This document shows positions 37,536-48,115 of a stretch of 64,000 nucleotides of DNA, piece after piece. A program made the position numbers and the translations under genes. The notes under the pieces are model-generated. The model saw nothing but the letters and a program-made list of their open reading frames with translations, was not told the origin of the DNA and did not search any database. This DNA is from Eunapius fragilis. Its lineage: Eukaryota; Porifera; Demospongiae; Spongillida; Spongillidae. How positions within the stretch are numbered: position 1 is the first letter of the stretch; each line of letters starts with the position of its first letter. The DNA is taken from NCBI GenBank assembly GCA_963681505.1, contig OY811971.1:21294876-21358875 (forward strand), in the 5' to 3' direction.

Positions 37536-37845
37536 AATGATCACGTGCTTATCTCGTGCCCAGACACTGCTTCACTGATCGCAGACCCGTAGTATTACAA
37601 CTGCGGGTCGTAAGACAACGTTGCTTCTTGATGTATCCTTACAGCCAGTCTCTGTAATAGACGGCCACGCATACGGTAAACGTTGCACTCGAGCCTCGTT
37701 AATTATCATTCGGAGTATAGAGCAATGATGACATGCGGAAGGTATACACGAAGCGCTATCAAAGTAATACAGCAGGAATACAAGAGGAAAATGCACATTG
37801 ACAGCAGTTGCCGCAGCAATAAATAGGTATTGACCATAGGTGGCC
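37536..37845. other. Gene-free stretch
   Basis: No supported gene or structure is seen. Confidence 0.3.
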
Positions 37846-38165
37846 CCAGCGCTTACCGAAGGGAGGGGCCTACCCCCACGAAGGGCGCCAATTAAAGAGG
37901 TAGGGGCATTATTGATATGCTCGCGTGGGGGGGGGGGGGGGGTTGCAACCCCCCTTTCATGTAACCTCCCCTTCTTTCGCTAAGCAACCCCCCTACCCCC
38001 CCCCCCCCTCCCGCCTTTCGTATCGTGCCTGAAGTGTACAGCACACACACCCCTCCCGCTTTTACTGAAGCGTACAGCCCCACCCCCACCCCCACCCCCA
38101 CCCCCGCTTTTCGTATCGCGGGTCCAAACCCTCCCTTTTGTAAAATCCTGTGTCCGCCCCTGGTG
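37846..38165. mobile_element. G/C-run transposon debris
   Basis: Several G-runs and C-runs separate words such as TTTCGTATCG and GAAGTGTACAGCAC that also appear in the 29.4 kb foldback element. It ends ATCCTGTGTCCGCCCCTGG. It is likely a diverged, tandemly slipped relative. Confidence 0.5.
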
Positions 38166-38399
38166 TTAGTAACTATTTTACTTTAGAAACACATAGATAC
38201 ATGCAGTATAACCAGGGGAGGGGGCCCCTAGGACCCCCCTGGGACCGCCTATGAATTGACCTTCGTACCCATCCAGTTGTGAGTGGCATTAAAAAAAAAA
38301 AACGAATTTACGGTAAGCACGCCTCGAATAATAAAAACATGGCTACATCGTAAACCGTGGCGTATATTGGGCTATTCCATTATTTAATCATACACCCCT

Positions 38400-39705
38400 A
38401 TGGATGACAATAATTGAAAACTTTACCCCCCCCCGAGACAAGTAAAATTAATCCTCCCCCCCGGGACAAACTCAATAATCCCCCCAGGACATGCTCATTT
38501 AACCCTATGCCCCCCCCCCCCCCCCCCCCCCCCGGGACATGCTCAACAATTTCCCCCCCCCCCCCCCCCCCCCAGGACATGCTCATTTAACACCTACATC
38601 CCCTCCCCCGGGACAAGCTCAATAACCCCCCCCCCCCCCCCCCCCAAGGACATGCCCTCTGCTCCCCCCCCCCCGGGACAAGCTCAATAATCCCCCCAGG
38701 ACATACTCACTTCTGCCCCCCCCCCGGGACAAACTCAATAATTTCCCCCCTCCAGGACATGCTCATTTAACACCTCCATCCACTCCCCCGGGACAAGTTC
38801 AATAATCCCCCCCCCCCCCCCCCCCCAAGACATGCTCATTTAACACACACACCCCCCCAGGACAAGATTAATAGGACATGCTCATTTAACACTTCTACCC
38901 CCCCCCGGGACAAGATCAATCATTCCCCCCCAGGACATGCACATTTAACACCTCTACCCCCCCCCCCCCCCGGACAGACTCAACAATCCCCCCCAGGACA
39001 TGCTCATTTAACACCTCCACCCCCTCCCCCAGGACAAGCTCAATAATCCCCACCTCCCTCTCCCCCAGGACATGCTCATTTAACACCTCCACCCCCTCCC
39101 CCAGGACATGATCAATAAATTCCTCCCCCCCCCCCCCCAGGGCATGCTCCTTTAACACGTCCTCCCCCCCCAGGACAAGATGTATAATTTCCCCCCACCT
39201 CCCAAGACATGCTCATTTAACTCCTCCCCCCCCCCCCCCCAAGACATGCTCATTTAGCCTCTCTACCCCCCCCCCCCCCCCCCCGGATAAGCTCAATAAA
39301 ACCCCCCAGGACATGCTCATTTAACACCACCCCCAGGACAAGATTAATAGGACATGCTCATTTAACACCTCTACCCCCCAGGACAAGATCAATCATTCCC
39401 CCCCCCCCCCCCCCCAGGACATGCACATTTAACACCTATTTCCACCCCACCCCCCCAGGACATACTCATTTAACACCTCCCCCCGCCCCCCCTGGACAAG
39501 ATGAATCATCCCCTCTAGGATATGCTCATTTAACATATCTACCACCCCAGGACAAGATCAATTATCCCCCCCCCCCCCCCCCCCCCCCCCAGGACATGCT
39601 CGTTTAATACCTCTGCCCCCGTCCTGGACAAACTCAACAATCCCCCCCAGGACATGCTCATTTAACACTTCCACCCCTCTACCCCCCCAAGGACAAGATC
39701 AATCA
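38400..39705. repeat. Poly-C minisatellite, about 60-bp unit
   Basis: Units alternate AGGACATGCTCATTTAACAC and GGACAAG(C/A)T(C/A)AATAAT blocks separated by C-runs of 5 to about 25. Roughly twenty blocks are seen. The C-rich strand could form i-motifs and the G-rich strand quadruplexes. Homopolymer lengths here are likely to be assembly-sensitive. Confidence 0.95.
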
Positions 39706-40264
39706 TGTGCACTTCATGACATGCTGCAAACACATATGCCCTCTACCCTCCGATGAAAGAAAATGCTTCAGAACTATCTCTCTCCCTCCCTCCCTGAAAC
39801 ATGCTGCCAAGATGGCACCCCCTCAAACCAGAACTCAATTTACAACCTGGAATCTCTATTTAAACTACCTTACCCCAGAACAAATTTTCAAACAACTTGC
39901 TCTGTATGTGTGTATATATACATGCTCATAGATTGTTGAATATATACAAAGTGCACTCTGTCAGTGTTTGGGTGCAGAAACAGATGTATTGTCAAACTGT
40001 TCAAGAGTATAGTGCAATCATAATACTTTTCTTCTGTGCTCAGTCTTGGCTAGCAGCTGTAGAGACAGAGTTCATTGTGTAGCATTATGTACAAGTATTT
40101 TAAAAAGTGAAACAAATTATTGCCCACACTAATTGCCATGTGCTCTATAAGTATACTTACTTACATGTACCACCTATCAGAACCAGTGTTAAGTGTCGGG
40201 ACAACCTAAAATGAAATTAAGGATCTAAAGCACACATTTGTAGTTCTTAATAAACTAACCACAA
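39706..40264. other. 3' flank of the OTU/DDE/SAP gene
   Basis: No gene is supported. No AATAAA is visible on the minus strand close to the stop at 40265. The short plus frames lack resemblance to known proteins. Confidence 0.35.
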
Positions 40265-41055
40265 TTAAATTGCAGATCTGATGATACGAATCGTATCTGC
40301 TGCTATAGCTGGCACTACTGCCATTGTATATACACAGCCAGGTTCACTCGGATATGTAATAGTTATTTCATCTTCATCCTCGTTATATTCTTGAACAAAT
40401 GCTGAATACCAACCTGGTTTCCAGCCTGAATCCTTTACATCTTCTTTGGTCCACTTTACTGTAATTTTGCTCCCAACTAAGCACACCTGATCTTTTATAT
40501 CATTTTCATGCAAATCCATTTTATCAGTAATGCAATGCGGATCAGTATTGATAGGAGTTATATTTTCAGCAATGGATCTCTGTTCATGAATTATATCAAT
40601 AAACTGAATAATTGGATCGAATAGATGGCACAAATCACTAACATCCTTAATATGAAGGGGCAAAGGTACGCAAATTTTATTTTCAGTTGATAGATATGTA
40701 CGCCGTGTGTATATATGATTATTAATACTAAGCATACGTTGAGAGTGAATAAGATCATATGCAATATTAATCAAATCCTTCAATTGCCTCTCTTCCCGAG
40801 CAAATATTGCTGCTATTCTGTTACTTTTAAGAAAACAAATACGAATAATCAATTCATCTTTTATTCCTCCAATTGGAAGACCATGAAAATGGAGTATAGC
40901 CCTTAATTGTCCCACAGACAGTTTGGCAAGTTTTGATGCAGTAGAAGGAATGTTTTTTAAATCTCCTCTATACAAAATTGCCACAGGAGGAGATGGAGTG
41001 CCACCTTTCTCCACAATTAATTTAACTAAATTATGCTTTAAATCATATCAGTGTG
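40265..41055 (-). CDS. SAP plus Tudor/chromo-like C-terminal module
   Basis: This frame is the C-terminal end of the gene that begins at 48014. A SAP domain, a DNA-binding helix-turn-helix of chromatin proteins, lies about 30 residues in (KLAKLSVGQLRAILHFHGLP then KDELIIRI). The last ~70 residues (ITVKWTKEDV, GWKPGWYSAFVQEY, DEITITYPSEPG) look like a Tudor/chromo-type beta barrel. The frame stays open upstream to a TGA at about 41050, so it overlaps the end of the DDE frame (TAA at 41038) by a few bases in the -1 frame, as if one base had been lost or gained. No canonical X XXY YYZ slippery site is visible, so I favour an indel in a formerly single frame over programmed shifting. A separate protein is possible but has no own promoter. 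Confidence 0.6.
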
Positions 41056-44000
41056 GTATAGGTATATGATTTGCTCTGCACAAATCACAAAATACTCCGT
41101 CACTTCATTGGGTTTAACCCATGCAAGCAATGCAATAAGTAATATTATATCAGCTGGTGGTTTTTGCATTATTTTATATACTAGTTCTAAAATGATTGAA
41201 GGCAAAAATAATCCTGGTGTATTATCCCATACTCCACGTTCTAGTTTCTCTCGTTCATCTAGCGGCATGTAGTGTAATTCGCATGTTCTGATCCATCTAC
41301 AGTAATCTGGAAGAGGTTGTATTTTAGTAACTAAATTGGTTTCTGCACTTGCATCACATGATATGAAACATGTGGTATATTTATCTACATGTTCTTTGTC
41401 CTTGTTTCTTAGTAACTTATAGTCGTCAATATAAGAACCAGAAAATAGTTCATTCAAATGCCAAGTAATTACTAAATTATCAAACATTGAGTTTTTAACA
41501 GGCTTGTAAGTGCAAAGAGAAGTTGGTGCTAATGCTTTCCTCTCTTCAGTTAGTGATAGAAATGTCTTAAGATTGTCCTCATCATTAAAAATAAAATTCT
41601 CTGGTTGAATGCCTCTAAAGCTTTGCAAAGGCTTTTTTGCATACTGGCAGGCATTCAAACGCTGCTGCACTTCATTGGCCATGGCCTCCATGTTTTCTTT
41701 ATGCTCTTGGCTACCTGGAGCTGAGCGCTGATGTAGCATACAGCTGCTAAAAGGCCCATGGCGAGATAAAGCAAAGTTTTCTATAGCATGCACACGTTCA
41801 ACAAAGTTTCTCTTCGAATGATATTCAGCGAAAGACACTTGAATAATCTTTTTTAACTTCAGAAACTTCAAGAGTCTAGCTAAAAGCATTTGCACGATAG
41901 GGCTAGAGGGCTGTTCAGAGGGCCCATTGTCAACTACTAATATAAACTCTTCTTTTAGTTTTCCTGAAGAAGGGTTCCGAAACAGTGAATCTAAAGATGG
42001 CAATGTCAAAAGATACAAAAGTTCATTGAAACATCGAAAAGTAGTATCACTTTCATAAAATGATAGATAAAGTAAAGTTACTGCTTGCCCAGATCGCGTT
42101 ACGCACATGACATTATCTGTGTGAACTACGGTGTCAGCTGAATTGGTTGTTTCCCTGTGTGTAATATATGTCTCCACAAATAAAAAAGTCATTGGCGTAA
42201 CTGCATTAACCTGACTCTGGTCCCAAGAATGATCTGGTAGTACAGTCTTTTTCCATGAGCGACCTGGTTTTTGAAGTGGGGCTATATCTCCACAAACAAT
42301 AGCTTTAGCATCTTTAGATAAAACCACTGTACTATCTTTTCTGTTTGATGCTGCATCAACTATTAAATTAACATTAGCAGTTGACCAGTGCAAATTTACA
42401 ACTAAATTGCAAACTCCTGTTCTAGGGGGTAGGCACAGAGCCACATTAGCATTTACATCCTTTCCATGGTGATGGCGCTGTGCTTGAGCCGTACCTACTC
42501 TATAATTCATTGTATAGTTATAACAAGAACTTAAACTTATGTTAAACCCTTCAGGAGCAAGTGATAATAATAATCTCCTTGCACTTTTCATTGTAGTTTG
42601 ATTGTCTGCAGTCCTATACAAAGTTCCATCTGTCAGCCTCGGATGGCTTTCAAGTCCACCCCCACTACAAACACGTGTGTCATGCTCTCCAAATGCGTAT
42701 TCCAACAGGTGAGACAGTTCAGGAAATTCAGTTATTTTCATTAATCTTCCTCTTCCTTTATTAATTATTTTTATTTCCTTCATTTTCCGCATTTTAATAA
42801 TTCGTTTTGTGAGAACATATTGCTGAATATTAGTAAGATCATTTCTGACAATTTGTGAAGTTTTCTTGATGGATTTGTAGTTATCAATATGTAATGGTAA
42901 CATTTTGCATGCAGTTCTTGATGAATATCGGCTAACTTTACCTTCCAATCGTGATGCAAAAGATATGTTAGCAATTATGGACATGACACCTTTTAATACT
43001 TGTTTGTCTCTCGGTGTGTCCATATAGTCCAGAGAATTTGCATACAGAGCTCCAATTCTCTCTTTTATTACCTCATTTGTGATATGACTAGTATTAATTG
43101 TGGATATGACTTGCAAAAGAAATTTCTCTATGTCAATATTAGGGTTATCAATTATGTATGCTTTACCCGCAATGTACACCTGAATTATGTTAAAATGCTT
43201 GCTTAATGTTTCATACATAATGGTAGAACTCATTCTTACATGTTCCTTGCTTGAGTAATATACATCCACAATATCCTGAGTTGCAATGATTGGACCATTC
43301 TGTATTATGTATTCCCCAACTTCAATGCATTTTTCAAGGTGCTTCATTTTGCAATAACATTTTTGCTTTTGCAGTAATTCATTTGAATCTTTTAATTGTC
43401 TTATGTTATCTTGAATTGTACCTAAAACGTTGCTTCTGTTCAATGATGCAAAGTTTTTTGACTGATGAATTGGAGTATTTTTGCGATGCTGGGATCGTTT
43501 TTGATTAGCTAAATACAGTTTGCCTTGCTTTAAGTACCATTCATATGGCAATAATGGAAAAGGAAGTGGTGATGTGGGAACAATTCGAGTTCTCCATTGT
43601 ATTTGAGTTCTGTAATCTTCAATTGTTCCTTCCATGTTCAATTCATCTGCCCACTGGCATTCAGAGGCACCATCACTCATTGCATCCTCTGATGATTCAT
43701 ACTGTTCATTTCCACTTTCTGTTTGTGTGCTGTTGCTTTCTTGTACTCGAAGCTTGCTACCACTTTCCACTCTATCTACACTGCCTTCTATATTCAAATC
43801 ATCTGGGCAGTCAGAAGCATCATCACTCATTATATTCTCTGATGATTCATACTGTTCATTTCCACTTTCTGTTTCTGTGCTACTGCTTTCTTGTATTCGG
43901 CTAAGCTTGCTGTCACTTGCCACTCTATCTACACTGCCTTCCATATTGGTTTCACCTGCCCCCTCGCAGTCAGAAGCATCATCACTCATTACATTCTCTG

Positions 44001-44193
44001 ATGTTTCATACTCTTCATTTTCACTTTCTGTTTCTATACTGTTCCTTTCTTGAAGCTTGCTAGCCCTTTCTGCTGTATCTATACTGCCTTCTGTATTCGA
44101 TTCATCTGCCCCCCGGCCATCTGAGGAATCACTAATTTCAATTATCGATAATTGATTTGTACTTTCTCTTTCTGTGTTGTTTCTTTCTTGTAC
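41038..44193 (-). CDS. DDE/RNase H-like transposase domain with acidic repeats
   Basis: The frame continues in phase from the OTU part after the TGA at 44194. It starts with about four acidic Ser/Glu-rich repeats, then a ~400-residue region with KCYCKMKHLEKC. The likely catalytic core follows, with candidate first Asp in LIVDAAS or AIVCGDIAP, second Asp in VVDNGPSEQP and Glu in SKRNFVERVHA, 43 residues later. The DNGP...NxVERxH pattern and spacing fit an RNase H-fold DDE transposase or integrase; this is inference from motif layout. I recognise no named superfamily with certainty. From the first ATG after the stop (43989) the frame has 983 codons, ending TAA at 41038. The length and lack of decay argue for recent function. 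Confidence 0.6.
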   Translation of the reverse strand, partial: VQERNNTERESTNQLSIIEISDSSDGRGADESNTEGSIDTAERASKLQERNSIETESENEEYETSENVMSDDASDCEGAGETNMEGSVDRVASDSKLSRIQESSSTETESGNEQYESSENIMSDDASDCPDDLNIEGSVDRVESGSKLRVQESNSTQTESGNEQYESSEDAMSDGASECQWADELNMEGTIEDYRTQIQWRTRIVPTSPLPFPLLPYEWYLKQGKLYLANQKRSQHRKNTPIHQSKNFASLNRSNVLGTIQDNIRQLKDSNELLQKQKCYCKMKHLEKCIEVGEYIIQNGPIIATQDIVDVYYSSKEHVRMSSTIMYETLSKHFNIIQVYIAGKAYIIDNPNIDIEKFLLQVISTINTSHITNEVIKERIGALYANSLDYMDTPRDKQVLKGVMSIIANISFASRLEGKVSRYSSRTACKMLPLHIDNYKSIKKTSQIVRNDLTNIQQYVLTKRIIKMRKMKEIKIINKGRGRLMKITEFPELSHLLEYAFGEHDTRVCSGGGLESHPRLTDGTLYRTADNQTTMKSARRLLLSLAPEGFNISLSSCYNYTMNYRVGTAQAQRHHHGKDVNANVALCLPPRTGVCNLVVNLHWSTANVNLIVDAASNRKDSTVVLSKDAKAIVCGDIAPLQKPGRSWKKTVLPDHSWDQSQVNAVTPMTFLFVETYITHRETTNSADTVVHTDNVMCVTRSGQAVTLLYLSFYESDTTFRCFNELLYLLTLPSLDSLFRNPSSGKLKEEFILVVDNGPSEQPSSPIVQMLLARLLKFLKLKKIIQVSFAEYHSKRNFVERVHAIENFALSRHGPFSSCMLHQRSAPGSQEHKENMEAMANEVQQRLNACQYAKKPLQSFRGIQPENFIFNDEDNLKTFLSLTEERKALAPTSLCTYKPVKNSMFDNLVITWHLNELFSGSYIDDYKLLRNKDKEHVDKYTTCFISCDASAETNLVTKIQPLPDYCRWIRTCELHYMPLDEREKLERGVWDNTPGLFLPSIILELVYKIMQKPPADIILLIALLAWVKPNEVTEYFVICAEQIIYLYHTDMI
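43600..44190 (-). repeat. Internal coding repeats, about 150-180 bp unit
   Basis: The unit encodes an ESxxxEGSxDxxxSxSKL stretch, then QESxSTxTESGNEQYESSE and an MSDDASDC box. Four diverged units lie in tandem in frame. Equivalent codons can be compared between units, which shows that the TGA at 44194 replaces a CGA. Confidence 0.85.
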
Positions 44194-46524
44194 TCAGCTA
44201 TGCTTAGCACCATATTTAACATTATTTATCACTGCTACGGTGAACTGTTCACAATTCTTTACTTGATCATGCGGTGAAGTGGTATCATTGTAGCATTGAA
44301 AGTTTTGTTGCAGCATGGGTGCCTTCATTTTCTCTGGAAGATAATTAGCTCCTTGATTTGGTAACAATGCTAAGGCAATTGATAACATTGATGGCTGTTT
44401 ATTTACCTCACATGTTTTTACAGAACCTAAACATGTGGATTTAGTACAGCCTATTGGAGGTGATTGTGGACATACTTTTGCAGATGCTTGTAGTTGTACA
44501 ACAGGTAATACTGTACAAGGTGAATCTGAAGTATGAGAAATGAAAGATGTTATTTTCATCTGATTGCATTGAGGTGATTTAACAGGTGAGTAGATTATTG
44601 GCAGTTGTACAAAAGCTATTCTTTTCATCAGAATACTATTAGTATCTTTGGTTTCAATATGGCACTGCTCTGCATTCATCACTTCATTACAACATTGATC
44701 TAGAGTGTGGCTGCATTCCACGCATTTTACTTCAGAAGAACAGTGCTTTTTGGATGTACTTTTAGTGACATTTATTTCAGCTGAAGATGGTTGTGTTGAT
44801 AGAATGGACTTCATGGAATATGATGCATTATATTCATACAACTGGTTTGATGGCTCATATATTTTACCTTCATTTTTATGCATTAAATCTCTTAGTATAC
44901 ATGGGACAAAATGGTTAGGTGACCACAATTGAGGCTTCTGACCTTTATAATAGTCGGCTGCACGTGTCCACATAATTACAAACTCATATCGATGTGTCTG
45001 GGAGAACTCACGGGGAAAAACTAATTTATGAAAACCATTTCTATACTTAAAGTTAAACTCGGGATAAATAGAATGTATGGGTGTTTGTAAAACAGAAGAT
45101 AGAGCATAAATATGCCACATACCTGAAAAACTTCCTATATTTACTGTGTCTAGGCAATCATATTCAAAAACAGTTTCAGCAACATTTGAGGCATGCAAGT
45201 TTAGTCCTTTATCATAGTTCTGAGAACATGCTACAATGGCATTCTTCCCCAATTGCTTACCTCCATCTTCAGTTAGCAGTGCACTTACCTTGTCAGTGGT
45301 AAGGTAAAATTCTTTGTGTAAACAAAGCTCACATACAGTTTTAGCTCTTAATTCTAAATGGCTGTCTTCACCCCCATTGCACAATATAGATGCAGACCTA
45401 CATATAAATGTATGTATAATAAATTTCATTACACTTCAAAAATTTTTTTTCACCTGTAGAGGCAGTTTCCATCACCTCTGGTTACAACAGGTATATACAT
45501 CCCGTATTCAGATGGCAGTAATTGTTTTGAATATTCATGTTCTTTGAGTCCACTCCAGAATTTGTCTGCCTGATCTGTGACTAAACCTTTTGGATAGTCA
45601 CTGCTGTAATCTTTCAATTCTGCAGCACACTGTTCCTTTAGTTTCTCAAATCCTCCTTTACCAGCAGCTTGTAATCTCTGTAGTGATCTTTCGAAGTATT
45701 GTACTCTGTCACGAAAATCTGAGGCAACAAATAATAGTTATGTTTGCTTACAAAATATAATTTCACAATTAAGAAAATACATATTATTTGTGCAGTTGGC
45801 TTTGCATTTCAATTATTATACCTAAATTTTTAAGAGGAAACCACACAAAGAATGATGGCGCCTGTACTGCTAGAGGATGGTCTTGCATCCCTCTAGTAGT
45901 CGAAACATACGGTGGATGGGGCCAGGAAGCTATTTCCACGTTTGCCCGTGTGAGCAAATTGCTGGGCCTCCGCCAGTGACAGCCATCTATACTGCATTAA
46001 ATGAACTTTATTGCCGTCTGTCGCTTGTGTTAATGAGGCAGAATGCTTGGGTGCTGCTGGCCCACGCTGCTTTGTCTACCATAGCCTGTGAATGTTAGTT
46101 TAGTTGTGTATTATTAATTTTTATTTAAACATACCAATACAGTATAAAGTTTCATTAAAAAATTGAACTTGGTGATGTAGGATTTCTTGACAGCAATTGA
46201 GTAAAATGTATCGAAACAAGGGGCTACATAATCTATACATGTACGCTACATTTAGCTAGGTAGATATGCTAAATACTAGTAATGTAGGTCTGTAATATTT
46301 ATAAATTAGTGAATGTATAATTTGCATAATTCCTTGTTTATACACTCGATTGCATGCTGTCTAGAAATCCAACATCAACAATTTCATTATATATATATAT
46401 AAAAAATATATATATCGTGTTTCACTCATCTTTTTTTCACCTGAGTGTGTCTGAGAGCGCCATATAACATAGAGATGGGAGCCTGTTGTCAGTTCGCTGA
46501 AGCGCTCTTCGGATCGAGAGTTCA

Positions 46525-46557
<33 letters not shown>

Positions 46558-48014
46558 TTCCCGGTGCATGTGTTAACACCCTAACAATCACAATGTAACA
46601 TTTCGGACACCACACGGATGGTATAGGCCATGGGAATGTTTGCTGTGACCCAATGGTTGACATAAACGTAACTTACCTCCTAAAAGTACAATGACCTTAC
46701 TAGGGGTTGACATTTATTGCACATCGAGTGTGATTGATTCACTAACAAGGTATCTGAAATTCATGCAGCACCTTATCAGAAAATTAGGAAAATTAGGAAA
46801 ATTAGGAAAATTAGGAAAACAATGTATCCATAAAAGCACATTCGTGAAAGCGTACTCGTTAAAAATTTGCACAAATACTGCACGGGTTAAGAGGTGATTA
46901 ATTTAACAACAAAACCACAAAGGTGTTCCGCTCGCGTGCACTCAAATGAATACGGGTTGGTTTGGTTTACTGAACTTTTACTCATATTCATTTCAACATG
47001 TTGCCTAGTGTATGATCCTTTAGGTATGTAGTTGGGGGTAGGCTGACATGGCTTTTTGTATTTGCGGAAGGCCGGATACTTTTTAAATTCAGGTGTATTA
47101 CGTAATCGTACAATGAAGTGTGACGTGCAATCGGTATCAATGAATAAATGTGTAAATTAATTGTTATTAGCTGCCGCTGTATTTATTAGGTCCGCATTTA
47201 AAATGTTGCGTTCTGATTGGACTGCAAGCCAACTGATTCCCGTTGCAGCATGTGCAAAAACTGTATGGGTTAAAACCCCAATACCTGAGCGGCCAACTAT
47301 TTGATATGTTCGAGACCCTAGCGTGTACATATAAATTATATATATATTCACATATAAGCTTACTCCCTGGATCAAGCCCACCAGCGGCTGCTACACAAAC
47401 AGATCATTGAATTGCACATGCAGAGGCAAAAATTCAACTGCAATTGCATTTGGTTATTCATAATCGTTCAAATCATATAATGAAAAAAAAATTGTCAAAG
47501 CTCGCCATACCATACACTGATTGGCCTTACCACTTCACGCAGGCCTAAGAGGAAGGGATGTACAGTGGCGGACGTACGAAGGGGGCGTGGCAGAGAAAGA
47601 GGGTTTTTAAAAATGATTGTTCACAACTATCAATGCAGGTTGCCTAATTTCCTGCTGTGAATAATATTATCAAAGGACTGGGAAGGGGGGTTTAAACCCC
47701 CCCAGATCCGCAAAATGCAAAATTATGTATGGAGGAGGTCGATTTTGATTGGTAGTACGTCGAACTCAAGATATGTATGAGACTTTTTAAACAGCAAATA
47801 CAAGCATTTCAGCTAAGGGTATCAGCATAATGAGAACAACTTGTCTCAGTATTTGCTCTGCTGCCGGCTTATATGTACGCACATTAAGCACGCTCCATTT
47901 GTTTAAACTTTCATATCGTGTACAGGTGGTACATGTAGCTGCATGCTCTATCAGTTTGTTTACTACTTTATACTTACCCTTAGTTTGGAGACCACTTTTT
48001 TGAACGCATTTCAT
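44194..48014 (-). CDS. OTU-like cysteine protease module, 5' part of the OTU/DDE/SAP gene
   Basis: Three exons are proposed on the minus strand. 47978-48014 carries ATG and 12 codons (MKCVQKSGLQTK) and has a GTAAGT donor. 45454-45718 follows a TTGTTGCCTCAG acceptor. A third exon runs on from 45397. Phases agree at both joins; the first join spans a 2.26-kb intron and is less certain. Exon 2 ends and exon 3 begins inside GDGNCLYRSAS, the nucleophile motif of OTU deubiquitinase-type proteases (Cys about residue 98). GMWHIYALSSV and LWSPNHFVP follow, and the His of NHF (about residue 263) is the likely catalytic partner. A Cys-rich stretch (KCVECSHTLDQCC) follows. The frame stops at TGA 44194-44196 and continues in phase into the acidic repeats. 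OTU-type domains hydrolyse ubiquitin-like isopeptide or polyprotein bonds; a role here is inference. Confidence 0.6.
45840..46095 (+). pseudogene. Retroelement-like C-terminal fragment
   Basis: Plus-strand pieces in two frames read GWSCIPLVVETYGGWGQEA and then ELYCRLSLVLMRQNAW. This GGWG...GRLx(L/I)xLxR pattern resembles the C-terminal end of reverse-transcriptase-type mobile elements found in many invertebrate genomes. It is short, frameshifted and lies antisense in the long first intron of the OTU gene. The assignment is from memory of the pattern and weak. Confidence 0.35.
46096..47977. other. Intron 1 of the OTU gene (presumed), repeat-rich
   Basis: It contains an (AT)n run at about 46387-46415, a C-run of about 30 at 46527-46557, a 10-bp tandem (GGAAAATTAG, four copies, about 46783-46820) and transposon debris with CAGTGGCGGACGTACG at 47563. 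No exon was found. Confidence 0.4.
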
Positions 48015-48115
48015 CTTCTCTTCTCAATTGAACACCAAATGCAAATGTTCCGCGCATGCGCAAAGATTTGAATCCGTCACTCAGTTTTAAAGTGGAGTAA
48101 AGACTCTTAGCAGTG
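48015..48115. promoter_or_regulatory. Likely bidirectional promoter with NRF1-type palindrome
   Basis: Only about 100 bp separate the ATG of the minus-strand OTU gene (48014) from the ATG of the plus-strand 254-aa gene (48116). In the middle lies GCGCATGCGC (48052-48061), the perfect palindromic site known for NRF1 in animals. No TATA box is seen, as is common in bidirectional promoters. Confidence 0.5.
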
